Assembly: GCA_001897375.1 (NCBI GenBank)
Contig: MKSU01000002.1
Coordinates: 93,040-157,039, forward strand
Direction: 5' to 3'
DNA: 64,000 nucleotides
DNA from: Sphingomonas sp. 67-36
Lineage (GTDB): Bacteria > Pseudomonadota > Alphaproteobacteria > Sphingomonadales > Sphingomonadaceae
Position 1 is the first letter of the stretch, and each line of letters begins with the position of its first letter. This document shows positions 17,341 through 25,944 of the stretch, one piece after another. The translations under genes and the position numbers were made by a program. The notes beneath the pieces were generated by a model, which saw nothing but the letters and a program-made list of their open reading frames with translations, was not told the DNA's origin and ran no database searches.

Positions 17341-18267
17341 ATGGCCGGCGCCAAGAACCACGATTACCATATCCTGCCACCCGATCCGTGGCCGTTGATC
17401 GGATCGTTCTCCGCGCTCGCGATGGCGGCCGGCGGCATCATGTGGATGCACGGCGGCCATGTCGGCAAGCCCAACGGCGGCGGCTTCCTGTTCTTCGCGG
17501 GGCTGCTGGCGGTGCTGTTCACGATGTTCTGCTGGTGGCGCAACGTCATCAAGGAAGCGCATCACGGCGATCACACGCCGGTGGTGCAGCTTCATTTCCG
17601 CTACGGCATGATCCTGTTCATCGCCTCGGAGGTGATGTTCTTCGTCGGCTGGTTCTGGGCCTATTTCGATTTCGCGCTGTTCCCCGCCGCGATCAGCTTC
17701 GTCAACGGGCAGGTGGAGCATGCGGCCGAGGGCGCCGCCGCGATCGCCGCGCAATGGCCGCCCAAGGGCCTCGAGGTGATCGACGCCTTCGAATTCCCGC
17801 TGCTCAACACGCTGATCCTGCTGACCAGCGGCACCACCGTCACCTGGGCGCACCACGCGCTGATCCATAACCAGCGCGGCGGCGAGAAGGTCGGGCTGTG
17901 GGGTCTGCTCGGCGTCGGCAATCGCGACAGCGTGCTGAAGGGCCTGTGGCTGACGATCGTGCTCGGCCTGATCTTCACCTCGATCCAGGCCTATGAATAC
18001 ATTCACGCGCCGTTCCCGTTCAAGGGGCTGAACTATGGCGCGGCCTTCTTCATGGCGACGGGTTTCCACGGCTTCCACGTCATCATCGGCACGATCTTCC
18101 TGACGGTCTGCCTGATCCGCGCCTATCGCGGTGATTTCACCCCGCGCCAGCATTTCGGCTTCGAGGCGGCGGCGTGGTACTGGCATTTCGTCGACGTGGT
18201 GTGGCTGTTCCTGTTCGTCGCCATCTACGTCTGGGGCGGCTGGGGCGCGCCGGTCCACGGTGGCTGA
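17341..18267 (+). CDS. ctaE: cytochrome c oxidase subunit III
   Basis: 308 aa with seven predicted transmembrane helices. Subunit III motifs: FIASEVMFFVGWFWAYFDFALFP (with the conserved membrane Glu), LLTSGTTVTWAHHAL, and GFHGFHVIIGTIFL. A structural subunit of the aa3-type terminal oxidase. The genes for subunits I and II are not adjacent here, unlike the common ctaC–ctaD–ctaB order. Confidence 0.96.
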   Translation: MAGAKNHDYHILPPDPWPLIGSFSALAMAAGGIMWMHGGHVGKPNGGGFLFFAGLLAVLFTMFCWWRNVIKEAHHGDHTPVVQLHFRYGMILFIASEVMFFVGWFWAYFDFALFPAAISFVNGQVEHAAEGAAAIAAQWPPKGLEVIDAFEFPLLNTLILLTSGTTVTWAHHALIHNQRGGEKVGLWGLLGVGNRDSVLKGLWLTIVLGLIFTSIQAYEYIHAPFPFKGLNYGAAFFMATGFHGFHVIIGTIFLTVCLIRAYRGDFTPRQHFGFEAAAWYWHFVDVVWLFLFVAIYVWGGWGAPVHGG

Positions 18268-18706
18268 TCCCGAAGGAATTTCGGACCGGGGGGAAGCTCC
18301 CGCCGGTCCCGAAATCCCGGTCGGCAAGGAAACGGGCGCGGTGGGCGACGGCTCGCCGCGCCCGCTCGATTGTGGCCTCAAGGGCCTGTGCCCGCGCTGT
18401 GGCGCGAAGACCCTGTTCGCCGGCTGGATCAGGTTCGCCGATCGCTGCCGCCTGTGCGGCCTCGATTATGCCGCGTTCAATGTCGGCGACGGGCCGGCGG
18501 CTTTCCTCACCCTGATCCTCGGCACGATCGTCGTGATCGGCGCGGTGGCGCTGGAGTTGTCGGCCAGCCCGCCCTTCTGGGTGCATCTGCTGATCTGGCC
18601 GCCGGTGACGCTGGCCGGCGTCGTGCTCAGCCTGCGGGTGGCGAAGGGCTGGCTGATCGCGCTCGAATATCGCAATGCCGCGCGCGAGGGGCGGCTGAAG
18701 CAATGA
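18260..18706 (+). CDS. DUF983 protein, zinc-ribbon plus two membrane helices
   Basis: 148 aa from a GTG codon that overlaps the end of ctaE by 8 bp. A CXXC-CXXC zinc ribbon (CPRCGAKTLF and CRLCGLDY) precedes two transmembrane helices (FLTLILGTIVVIGAVALEL and VHLLIWPPVTLAGVVLSL), the standard DUF983 layout. The family accompanies cox assembly genes in alphaproteobacteria; its role is not established. Its stop overlaps the SURF1 start (ATGA). Confidence 0.88.
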   Translation: MADPEGISDRGEAPAGPEIPVGKETGAVGDGSPRPLDCGLKGLCPRCGAKTLFAGWIRFADRCRLCGLDYAAFNVGDGPAAFLTLILGTIVVIGAVALELSASPPFWVHLLIWPPVTLAGVVLSLRVAKGWLIALEYRNAAREGRLKQ

Positions 18707-19320
18707 GGCGCTGGCCGCTCGTCCCGACGGTCCTCGTCGCGCTGGCGGTGGCGGCGATGATCGCGCTCGGGCTGTGGCAGCTTCTGATCCGCCTGCCCGA
18801 GAAAGAGGCGCAACTCGCCCAGCTCGCCGCCAATCCGGCCAAACCGGCGATCGCCTTCCCACGCTTCCCCGACGATTCGCTGCTGTTCCGCCGCGCGAGC
18901 GGCTTCTGCCTGTCGGTCGCCTCGATCGAGCGCGCCGGGGCGGGCAATGCCGGCTATCGCCTGATCGCCAATTGCCGCACCGGGGCGGAGGGGCCGGGGA
19001 TTAAGGTGCAACTCGGCACCACGCGCGATCCCGATGCGAAGGTGCGATGGGGCGGCGGCAAGGTGTCCGGCTGGATCAGCCATGCGCCGGATGCGCGGCC
19101 GCTGATCGCCGGGCTGTTCGATCATGTCCCGCGCGAGCTGCTGCTGGTGGCGGACACGCCCGCGCCGGGCCTTGCCGCGAACAGCCGGCCGGATATCGGC
19201 ATCGTGCCCAACAACCATTTCGCCTATGCGATCCAATGGTTCTTCTTCGCCGCCGTCGCGAGCGTCATCTACGTCCTCGCGGTACGTCGGAGGATTGCCC
19301 GCGACGGCGACGGGCGTTAG
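18703..19320 (+). CDS. SURF1-family cytochrome oxidase assembly protein
   Basis: 205 aa. Two transmembrane helices, one at each end (VPTVLVALAVAAMIALGLWQLLIRL and HFAYAIQWFFFAAVASVIYVLAV), around a periplasmic domain. The family signature is visible as GLWQL near the start and NNHFAYAIQWFFFA near the end. SURF1 helps heme a insertion into subunit I. Overlaps the DUF983 gene by ATGA; thrC starts 11 bp later. Confidence 0.9.
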   Translation: MRRWPLVPTVLVALAVAAMIALGLWQLLIRLPEKEAQLAQLAANPAKPAIAFPRFPDDSLLFRRASGFCLSVASIERAGAGNAGYRLIANCRTGAEGPGIKVQLGTTRDPDAKVRWGGGKVSGWISHAPDARPLIAGLFDHVPRELLLVADTPAPGLAANSRPDIGIVPNNHFAYAIQWFFFAAVASVIYVLAVRRRIARDGDGR

Positions 19321-19331
19321 GCGCGCCATTC

Positions 19332-20726
19332 ATGCGCTACATCTCCACTCGCGGCGCCGCGCCCGCGCTCGATTTTCGCGACGTCACGCTCGCCGGCCTC
19401 GCCTCGGACGGCGGCCTCTATATCCCCGAGCGCTGGCCGACGCTGACGCGGGACGAGATCGCGGCGCTCGCCGGCCTCAGCTACGTCGATACGGCGGTGG
19501 CGGTGATGGTGCCGTTCGTCGGCGACAGCCTGACGCGCGATGAGCTGAAGGCGCTGTGCGCCGCCGCCTACGGCCGGTTCGATCATGCCGCCGTCACCCC
19601 GCTCGTCCAGCTCGATCATGACCAATGGCTGCTTGAGCTGTTCCACGGCCCGACGCTGGCGTTCAAGGACGTGGCGCTGCAACTGCTCGGCCTGCTGTTC
19701 GAGAAATTCCTGTCCGGCTCCGACCGGCATCTGACGATCGTCGGCGCGACCTCCGGCGACACCGGCTCAGCGGCGATCGACGCGGTAGCGGGGCGCGCGG
19801 GCGTCGATATCTTCATGCTCCATCCGGAAGGGCGGGTCAGCGACGTGCAGCGCCGCCAGATGACCACGGTCGGCGCGCCCAACGTCCACAATATCGCGAT
19901 CCGCGGCGATTTCGATCAGGCGCAGGCGCTGGTGAAGGCGATGTTCAACGATCCCGCCTTTTCCGGGCGGTTCGACCTGTCGGCGGTCAATTCGATCAAC
20001 TGGGCGCGGCTGATGGCGCAGGTGGTCTATTATTTCCACGCCGCCGTCCGGCTCGGCGCGCCCGAACGGGCAGTGGCGTTCAGCGTGCCGACCGGCAATT
20101 TCGGCGACGTCTTCGCCGGCTATGTCGCGGCGCGGATGGGGCTGCCGGTGGCGAGGCTGGTGGTCGCGACCAACGTCAACGACATCCTCGCGCGCGCGCT
20201 GGCGAGCGGCGATTATTCGTGCCGCGAAGTGGTGCCGACGCCGACGCCGTCGATGGACATTCAGGTCTCGTCCAATTTCGAGCGGCTGCTGTTCGATCTC
20301 GGCGGGCGCGATGGCGCGGCGCTGGCCGAGCAGATGCGCGGCTTCGAGGCGACGCGCGCGATGCGGCTCACCAACGCGCAGCGCGAGGGCGCGGCGGCGC
20401 TGTTCGCCAGCGAGCGCGTCGACGTGGACGACATGGCGCTGGCGATGCGCTGGGCGAGCGAACATGCCGGGCAGGTGATCGACCCGCACACGGCGATCGG
20501 CTTCGCGGCGGCGCGCCGGCAGGCCGGCGACGTGCCGATGGTCACGCTGGCGACCGCGCACCCGGCCAAGTTCCGCGACGCGGTGGAGCGCGCGACCGGC
20601 ATCCGCCCGTCGCTTCCGGCGCGCGTCGGCGACCTGTTCGAGCGCGAGGAGCGTTTCGTCACGCTCGACGCGACCTTCGATGCGGTGAGCGGCTATATCG
20701 CCGAGCGGGCGATCCCGCGCGGGTGA
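19332..20726 (+). CDS. thrC: threonine synthase
   Basis: 464 aa, PLP-dependent fold type II, long (type 2) form. It begins MRYISTRGAAPALDFRDVTLAGLASDGGLYIPE; the PLP lysine is K112 in LAFKDVALQ, the phosphate-binding loop is GATSGDTGSAA, and SINWARLMAQVVYY follows. It converts O-phospho-L-homoserine to threonine in the cytosol. The location just after SURF1 is common in sphingomonads, where an M16 peptidase gene often follows; here a methyltransferase does. Confidence 0.95.
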   Translation: MRYISTRGAAPALDFRDVTLAGLASDGGLYIPERWPTLTRDEIAALAGLSYVDTAVAVMVPFVGDSLTRDELKALCAAAYGRFDHAAVTPLVQLDHDQWLLELFHGPTLAFKDVALQLLGLLFEKFLSGSDRHLTIVGATSGDTGSAAIDAVAGRAGVDIFMLHPEGRVSDVQRRQMTTVGAPNVHNIAIRGDFDQAQALVKAMFNDPAFSGRFDLSAVNSINWARLMAQVVYYFHAAVRLGAPERAVAFSVPTGNFGDVFAGYVAARMGLPVARLVVATNVNDILARALASGDYSCREVVPTPTPSMDIQVSSNFERLLFDLGGRDGAALAEQMRGFEATRAMRLTNAQREGAAALFASERVDVDDMALAMRWASEHAGQVIDPHTAIGFAAARRQAGDVPMVTLATAHPAKFRDAVERATGIRPSLPARVGDLFEREERFVTLDATFDAVSGYIAERAIPRG

Positions 20727-20730
20727 GGGC

Positions 20731-21600
20731 GTGAAACTCGACACCCTCGTCGGCGAGCCATGGGCCGATTACGGCCTGATCGATTCGGGCAACGGGCGGA
20801 AGCTGGAGCGTTACGGCCGCTTCCGCTTCATCCGCCCGGAGCCGCAGGCGCTGTGGACGCCGGCGCAGGCGGACTGGCGCGCGCATGGCGAGTTCGTCCC
20901 CGGCAGCGACGAGGACGGCGGCGGGCAGTGGCATTTCGCCGAGCCGGTCCCGCGCGAAGGCTGGCCGCTGTCGTGGAACGAGGTGCGCTTCACCGCGCAA
21001 ACCACGCCGTTCCGCCATCTCGGCTTCTTCCCCGACATGGCCCCGGTATGGTCTTGGATGCGCGAGCGGCTGGCCGGGCGCGACAATCCCGAATGCCTCA
21101 ACCTGTTCGGCTATACCGGTGTCGGCACGCTGGCGCTTTCCGCGATCGACGCGCGGATGGTGCACGTCGACGCCTCGAAGAAATCGGTCGAGGCGGCGCG
21201 GGGCAATGCGGCGCTCTCCGGCCTCGCCGACGCGCCGGTGCGCTGGATCATCGATGACGCGGCGAAGTTCGTGAGCCGCGAGGTGCGGCGCGGGCGGCGC
21301 TATGACGGCATATTGCTCGATCCGCCGAAATACGGGCGCGGCCCGACCGGCGAGGTGTGGCGGTTGGAGGAAGACCTCCCCGGCCTGATCGCCGATTGCC
21401 GGCGGCTGCTAGATGCCGAATCGCGCTATCTGTTCCTCACCGTCTATGCCGTGCGCATGTCGGCGCTGGCGATCGGCGAGATGCTGCGGCAGGCGTTCGC
21501 GGACCTGCCGGGGACGGTGGAGGCGGGCGAGCTCGGCGTGCGCGAGGAAGCGCGCGGACTGGCGCTGCCCACCGCGATCTGGGCGCGCTGGTCGCGATGA
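20731..21600 (+). CDS. class I SAM-dependent methyltransferase (RlmI/YxjB-like)
   Basis: 289 aa from a GTG codon 5 bp after thrC. SAM motif I is NLFGYTGVGTLALSA, an acidic residue follows in VHVDASKKSVEAARGN, and motif IV is ILLDPPKYGRGPTGEVW. The DPPK-type motif and the N-terminal region resemble 23S rRNA cytosine methyltransferases of the RlmI/RlmK class, but the PUA domain is missing, so an RNA substrate is a guess. Its stop overlaps the RES-domain start (ATGA). Confidence 0.85.
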   Translation: MKLDTLVGEPWADYGLIDSGNGRKLERYGRFRFIRPEPQALWTPAQADWRAHGEFVPGSDEDGGGQWHFAEPVPREGWPLSWNEVRFTAQTTPFRHLGFFPDMAPVWSWMRERLAGRDNPECLNLFGYTGVGTLALSAIDARMVHVDASKKSVEAARGNAALSGLADAPVRWIIDDAAKFVSREVRRGRRYDGILLDPPKYGRGPTGEVWRLEEDLPGLIADCRRLLDAESRYLFLTVYAVRMSALAIGEMLRQAFADLPGTVEAGELGVREEARGLALPTAIWARWSR

Positions 21601-22064
21601 TCGCGACGCTGCCGCTCAAGTCGGTGAGCGGCATATTCTTCCGCGCGGTGGACCCGCTCCATGCGGCCGAAGCCCTGTCCGGCTCGCGCGGCGACGGCCG
21701 CTATTCGCGCGCCGGACAACCCACGCTTTATCTCAGCGCCTCGCTTGAGGGCGTCGAGGCGGCTTTGATCGCCCATCGCGCATCAGACGAGCGGGAGCGC
21801 GTCGTCCTGCGATTCGCGGTGGAGGCGGTTCGCATCGCAGATCTGCGCGACGGCGATACGCTCGCGCGAGTCCGCGAAGAGGCGGGTGATCCGTTCGCCG
21901 ACTGGCGGGAAACCGCCGCGCCACCTTCATGGAGCGTGCGCGACTGGATCGAGGCTCAGGGAGCGGACGGGCTGATCGACCCGTCGCGCAAGGCACCCGG
22001 TCTGTGGCACCTCGTGCTGTTTCGCTGGAACGTCCCCGGCGGCCCGATCGTGCGTCCTCAATAA
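21597..22064 (+). CDS. RES-domain protein (NAD+ phosphorylase toxin family)
   Basis: 155 aa. RES signatures: the Arg in GIFFRAVDP, GRYSRAGQPTLYLSASLEG, and near the end GLIDPSRKAPGLWHLVLFRWN. In characterised RES–Xre modules the protein degrades NAD+ and is neutralised by an Xre-type antitoxin encoded next to it. No Xre gene is present here; the partner is a methyltransferase gene coupled by ATGA. The 3' end overlaps the converging hypothetical gene by 7 bp. Whether it is an active toxin is unknown. Confidence 0.85.
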   Translation: MIATLPLKSVSGIFFRAVDPLHAAEALSGSRGDGRYSRAGQPTLYLSASLEGVEAALIAHRASDERERVVLRFAVEAVRIADLRDGDTLARVREEAGDPFADWRETAAPPSWSVRDWIEAQGADGLIDPSRKAPGLWHLVLFRWNVPGGPIVRPQ

Positions 22065-22405
22065 TCGCAGGCGGAATAGTCGCCCGCGTGGCAGGCAGCG
22101 ACCGCGCGGCGCCACTCGGCCATGTCGCGCTCATATTGCGCGCGATTGCGGGTGTAGCGCGCCATCTCGTCTTCGTGCGCGCGCATGGCGGCCGCATAAT
22201 CGCCCCCGCCAGCCAGCACCACGCGCCGCTGCCCGGTCGCGCGCGCGGCGACGCCGGCCTTGAGGTTGAGCTGGCGAGTCATCTCACTGTCGTGCGCCCG
22301 CGCCGCGGCGCTGCGCATCGCAGCGTCGCGCGGATCGTCGGCGTGAGCGACGGCAGGCAGCATCGCCATGGCGATCGCGATGCCGACGAAAGATCTGGAC
22401 CCCAT
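22058..22405 (-). CDS. hypothetical exported protein, helical and charged
   Basis: 115 aa. A clear signal peptide (MGSRSFVGIAIAMAMLPAVAHA) is followed by a mature part rich in Ala, Arg, Glu and Met (MRAHEDEMARYTRNRAQYERDMAEWRRAVAAC), probably helical, ending in CHAGDYSACDY with two cysteines that may pair. No family is recognised; similar short Asp/Tyr-ending periplasmic proteins occur in sphingomonads. The start is the only ATG placed before the signal peptide. Confidence 0.7.
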   Translation of the reverse strand: MGSRSFVGIAIAMAMLPAVAHADDPRDAAMRSAAARAHDSEMTRQLNLKAGVAARATGQRRVVLAGGGDYAAAMRAHEDEMARYTRNRAQYERDMAEWRRAVAACHAGDYSACDY

Positions 22406-22497
22406 GTGCAGCTTCCCCTCCAAGGCACGGACGCTGCGTATCAGCGCGGGGGCGGGTTCCGCAAACTGATTGCGACGAAGCGCCGGACATATCAAAT

Positions 22498-22513
22498 TTG
22501 CGCAGATGTGCAG
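22498..22513. promoter_or_regulatory. operator-like site A (TTGCAY-N4-RTGCAA family)
   Basis: TTGCGCAGATGTGCAG, flanked by AAAT and AAATG like the other sites. It lies between the exported protein (start 22405, minus) and the oxidoreductase gene (start 22581, plus). One of the more diverged copies. Confidence 0.5.
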
Positions 22514-22580
22514 AAATGATCTGGCGAAATCGGTGCGGTCGGGATAACCGGGGCCAATGGCAACCCCGGAGAGGCCCCCC

Positions 22581-23594
22581 ATGAGATCGCGCGAAATCCA
22601 TCTTGTCCGCCGGCCTGCCGGCGCCCCGGTCGCCGGGGATTTCGCCACGGTGGAACGCGAGGTCGCGGCGCCGGGCGCGGGCGAGGTGCTGGTCCGCAAC
22701 CGCTGGATGGCCGTCGATCCCGCGATGCGCGGGCGGATGGACGACGCCAAGAGTTATGTCCCGCCGTTCGCACTCGACGCGCCGATGGAGGGGCCGGCGA
22801 TCGGCGAGGTGGTCGCCTCGAACGATCCCGGCTTCACGCCGGGCGACATGGTGTTCTCGCGCCTCGGCTGGCGCGAGGCGTTCGTCGCGCCCGGCGAGGC
22901 GTTGCGGAAGCGCGATTGCACGGTGCTGCCGGCGCAGGCCTATCTCGGCTTCGCGGGGATGACCGGTCTCACCGCCTATGCCGGCCTGTTCCGCGTCGGT
23001 CAGCTCAAGCCGGGCGACGTGGTGTTCGTCTCCGCCGCGTCGGGCGGCGTGGGGTCGCTGGTGTGCCAGATGGCGAAGCTCAAGGGGCACAAGGTGATCG
23101 GCTCGGCCGGCGGCGCGGCCAAGGCGGCGTTCCTGCGCGACCGGCTGAAGCTCGACGGCGTGATCGACTATAAGGTCGAGCCGAACCTCACCAAGGCATT
23201 GGCGCGCGAGACGAAGGCGATCGGCGCGGAAGGGATCGACCTTTATTTCGACAATGTCGGCGGCGACCATCTCCACGCGGCGATCGCGGTGGCGAAGCCG
23301 TTCGCGCGGATGGCGATCTGCGGCATGATCTCGCAGTATAACGCCGCCGGGCAGGTGACGCCGCCGCGCAACCTGACGCTCATCATGGGCAAGCGGCTGC
23401 GGCTTGAAGGGTTCATCGCGCTCGATCATTTCGATATCGAGCAGCATTTCCTCGCCGATGTTTCGGCATGGCATCGCGCCGGGCTGCTCGATCCGGTGGA
23501 GACGGTGTTCGACGGGATCGACCAGGCGCTTGCCGCCTTCAACGCGCTATTCGACGGCAGCAGCATGGGTCGCACCCTGGTCAGGCTCGGATAG
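22581..23594 (+). CDS. NADP-dependent MDR-family oxidoreductase (CurA/quinone-oxidoreductase-like)
   Basis: 337 aa. Zinc-less medium-chain dehydrogenase/reductase with the nucleotide-binding turn SAASGGVGSLVCQMAKLKG and the GMISQYN segment typical of NADP-dependent prostaglandin/leukotriene-reductase-like and 2-alkenal reductase proteins. A GGAGAGG ribosome-binding site 6 bp before the ATG at 22581 decides the start over an ATG 24 bp upstream. Reduces activated C=C bonds in known relatives; substrate here unknown. An operator-like site A lies upstream. Confidence 0.88.
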   Translation: MRSREIHLVRRPAGAPVAGDFATVEREVAAPGAGEVLVRNRWMAVDPAMRGRMDDAKSYVPPFALDAPMEGPAIGEVVASNDPGFTPGDMVFSRLGWREAFVAPGEALRKRDCTVLPAQAYLGFAGMTGLTAYAGLFRVGQLKPGDVVFVSAASGGVGSLVCQMAKLKGHKVIGSAGGAAKAAFLRDRLKLDGVIDYKVEPNLTKALARETKAIGAEGIDLYFDNVGGDHLHAAIAVAKPFARMAICGMISQYNAAGQVTPPRNLTLIMGKRLRLEGFIALDHFDIEQHFLADVSAWHRAGLLDPVETVFDGIDQALAAFNALFDGSSMGRTLVRLG

Positions 23595-23654
23595 CTGTTC
23601 ATTGCGCGTCCAGCGATTGTGCGCCAGAGGCGCGAAAAGCGTCAGGAGGATGGG

Positions 23655-24032
23655 ATGAGGATCGTCGTTGCTTCGCTGGGAACCCTTGGCCTGCTGGCCC
23701 TCGCGGGCGTGGCGAGCGCCGGGCCGCCCGCCGGGGACGTGGCGCACGGCCGCGCGGTGTTCGCGCGCTGCGCCGCCTGCCATGACGCGACGACCGGCGC
23801 CAATCGCGTCGGCCCCTCGCTGAAGGGCGTGGTCGGCCGCCGCGCCGCCAGCGCGCCCGGCTTCGCTTATTCCGCCGGGCTCAAGGGAAAGAACGTGACG
23901 TGGACGCCGGCGGCGCTGGACGCCTTCATCACATCGCCGACGCGCTATGCTCCCGGCACGCGCATGGCGATCGCGGTCACCGATCCGAAGGATCGCGCCG
24001 ATCTGATCGCCTATCTCACGACATTGCGCTGA
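23655..24032 (+). CDS. small periplasmic c-type cytochrome
   Basis: 125 aa. Signal peptide MRIVVASLGTLGLLALAGVASA, then one heme-binding CAACH and a distal Met in PGTRMAIAVTD, the class I cytochrome c layout (cytochrome c2/c552-like, RVGPSLKGVVGR). An AGGAGG site 5 bp before the ATG fixes the start. It could accept electrons from the PQQ-dehydrogenases of the window, which have their own heme domains; that link is inference. Confidence 0.92.
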   Translation: MRIVVASLGTLGLLALAGVASAGPPAGDVAHGRAVFARCAACHDATTGANRVGPSLKGVVGRRAASAPGFAYSAGLKGKNVTWTPAALDAFITSPTRYAPGTRMAIAVTDPKDRADLIAYLTTLR

Positions 24033-24122
24033 AAATTGCCCTCGCGTGCAATAATAGCGCTTGAGTCGCGTGTCGTTGTCCCGTAGCAACCGCGCGAAAT
24101 ATCAGCAGGGGGTGGAAACCGC

Positions 24123-25361
24123 GTGACGGACGGACGGCCCGGACGGGCGCTTGAAGGGATCAAGGTTCTCGATCTGTCGCGCGTGCTCGCCGGGCCCTGG
24201 TCTACGCAGATTCTCGCCGATCTCGGCGCTGACGTGCTCAAGGTCGAGCTGCCCGGCAAGGGCGACGACACGCGCGGCTGGGGGCCGCCGTTCCTGACGC
24301 TCCCGGACGGCAGCGACGATCCGCAGGAAAGCGCCTATTACCTGTGCTGCAACCGCAACAAGCGCTCGGCCGCGATCGATCTCGCCAACCCGGAGGGCGC
24401 GGCGCTGATCCGCCGGCTCGCCGCCGAGGCCGATATCCTCGTCGAGAATTTCAAGGTCGGCGGGCTGGTCAAATACGGGCTGGACTATGCCAGCATCCGC
24501 GCGATCAACCCGCGCATCGTCTATTGCTCGATCACCGGCTTCGGCCAGACCGGCCCCTATGCCGACCGGCCGGGCTATGACTTCGTCGCGCAGGGGATGG
24601 GCGCGTTCATGTCGATCACCGGCGAGGAGCATGGCGGGCCGCTGCGCGCCGGGGTCGCCATGGCCGATCTTTCCACCGGCATGTACGCGACCGTCTCGAT
24701 CCTCGCCGCGCTGCGCCATGCCGAGCGCACCGGGGAGGGGCAGCAGATCGACGTGTCGCTGCTCGACACGCAGATCGCGATGCTCGCCAACCAGGGATCG
24801 AACTGGCTGGTCGGCGGGGTCAATCCCGGCCGGCTCGGCAATCGCCACCCGACCGTCGTGCCGTACAAGACGTTCGAGGTGGCGGACGGCACGATCATCA
24901 TCGCGATCGGCAACGACGGGCAGTTCCGCGCCTTCTGCCACGAAATGGGCCGGCCGGAGCTGGCCGCCGATCCGCGCTTCGTCACCGGCCGCCAGCGGCT
25001 GATCAACCGCGAGGAGATCGAGGCGATCGTGCAGGAGATCGTGCGCGACATGCCGGGTGGCCCGCTGATCGAGCGGCTGGTCGCGGCCAACGTGCCTGCC
25101 GGGCCGGTCAATACGATCAAGGATATCTACGCCGATCCGTTCATCGTGGCGCGCGGCGTGGTGCATCGCTTCACCCGCGAGGACGGGGTGGAAATCCCCA
25201 CCGTCGCCTTCCCCGGCAAATTCTCCGCGACGCCGACCGACTATCGCCATCGCCCGCCGCAGGTCGGCGAGCATAGCCGCGAGCTGCTGGGCGACTGGCT
25301 GGGCGTGTCGGACGCCGAGTTCGCCGGGCTGGAGGAAAAGGGCGCCGTCAGGCAGCGCTGA
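24123..25361 (+). CDS. class III CoA-transferase (CaiB/BaiF)
   Basis: 412 aa, GTG start. Typical opening GIKVLDLSRVLAGPWSTQILADLGADVLKVE, the CoA-binding NRNKRSAAIDL, and the catalytic Asp in MADLSTGMYATVSIL. It moves CoA between carboxylic acids. Single-domain, normal length. It converges on cofC and overlaps its 3' end by 14 bp. It may activate a pathway acid, but nothing ties it to one substrate. Confidence 0.92.
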   Translation: MTDGRPGRALEGIKVLDLSRVLAGPWSTQILADLGADVLKVELPGKGDDTRGWGPPFLTLPDGSDDPQESAYYLCCNRNKRSAAIDLANPEGAALIRRLAAEADILVENFKVGGLVKYGLDYASIRAINPRIVYCSITGFGQTGPYADRPGYDFVAQGMGAFMSITGEEHGGPLRAGVAMADLSTGMYATVSILAALRHAERTGEGQQIDVSLLDTQIAMLANQGSNWLVGGVNPGRLGNRHPTVVPYKTFEVADGTIIIAIGNDGQFRAFCHEMGRPELAADPRFVTGRQRLINREEIEAIVQEIVRDMPGGPLIERLVAANVPAGPVNTIKDIYADPFIVARGVVHRFTREDGVEIPTVAFPGKFSATPTDYRHRPPQVGEHSRELLGDWLGVSDAEFAGLEEKGAVRQR

Positions 25362-25944
25362 GCGACGGCCGCGCGAGCAGCGCGAGGTCGCGCGGCTCGT
25401 CGAGATCGGCCGACAGCCCTTCGCGGCGCATCACCGTGAAGCGCAACCCGCTCGCCATCGCCCGCGCGCGATGGAGGGCGAGGCTGTCCGCTCCGAACGA
25501 ATAGTCGATCAGGCCCGGCCGTCGCAGCAGCAGCGCGTTGGTACCGATCCCGGCGCGGTCGGTCGCGGCGGTGACGTCGGCGGTGTCGAGCATCTCCGCC
25601 AGCGCCGCGAGGTCCGCCGGCGCGAGCAAGGGAAGGTCGGCGCTGAGCGCTAGCAGCGGCAGCGCCGGATCGACCAGCGCGCTTGCCTGCCGCAGCGCGG
25701 CGTTCAGCCCGCTGCCGGTTTCACGGATCGCCCGCGCACCGCCAGCCGCCGCGAGATCGAGCAGCAGCGGGCTGCGGCTGACGACATGGCATTGCACGGG
25801 CGGCACGACCTGCGTCGCGACGCGCAGGACGTGACGGAACATCCGCTCGACCAGCGCCGCGCGCGCCCTCTCGTCCAGCGCGGGGGCGAGACGACTCTTG
25901 CCCTCGCCTGGCGGCCGGACGGGGATGACGATCGAGAAGCTCAC
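25348..25944 (-). CDS. cofC: 2-phospho-L-lactate guanylyltransferase-type enzyme of F420 synthesis
   Basis: 198 aa. The nucleotidyltransferase opening SIVIPVRPPGEGKSRLAPAL and LALSADLPLLAPADL match CofC/FbiD. The enzyme activates 2-phospholactate, phosphoenolpyruvate or 3-phosphoglycerate, depending on the organism, with GTP; which one applies here cannot be told from the sequence. Last gene of the F420 operon; its ATG overlaps the cofD stop (ATGA). Confidence 0.92.
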   Translation of the reverse strand: MSFSIVIPVRPPGEGKSRLAPALDERARAALVERMFRHVLRVATQVVPPVQCHVVSRSPLLLDLAAAGGARAIRETGSGLNAALRQASALVDPALPLLALSADLPLLAPADLAALAEMLDTADVTAATDRAGIGTNALLLRRPGLIDYSFGADSLALHRARAMASGLRFTVMRREGLSADLDEPRDLALLARPSLSAA

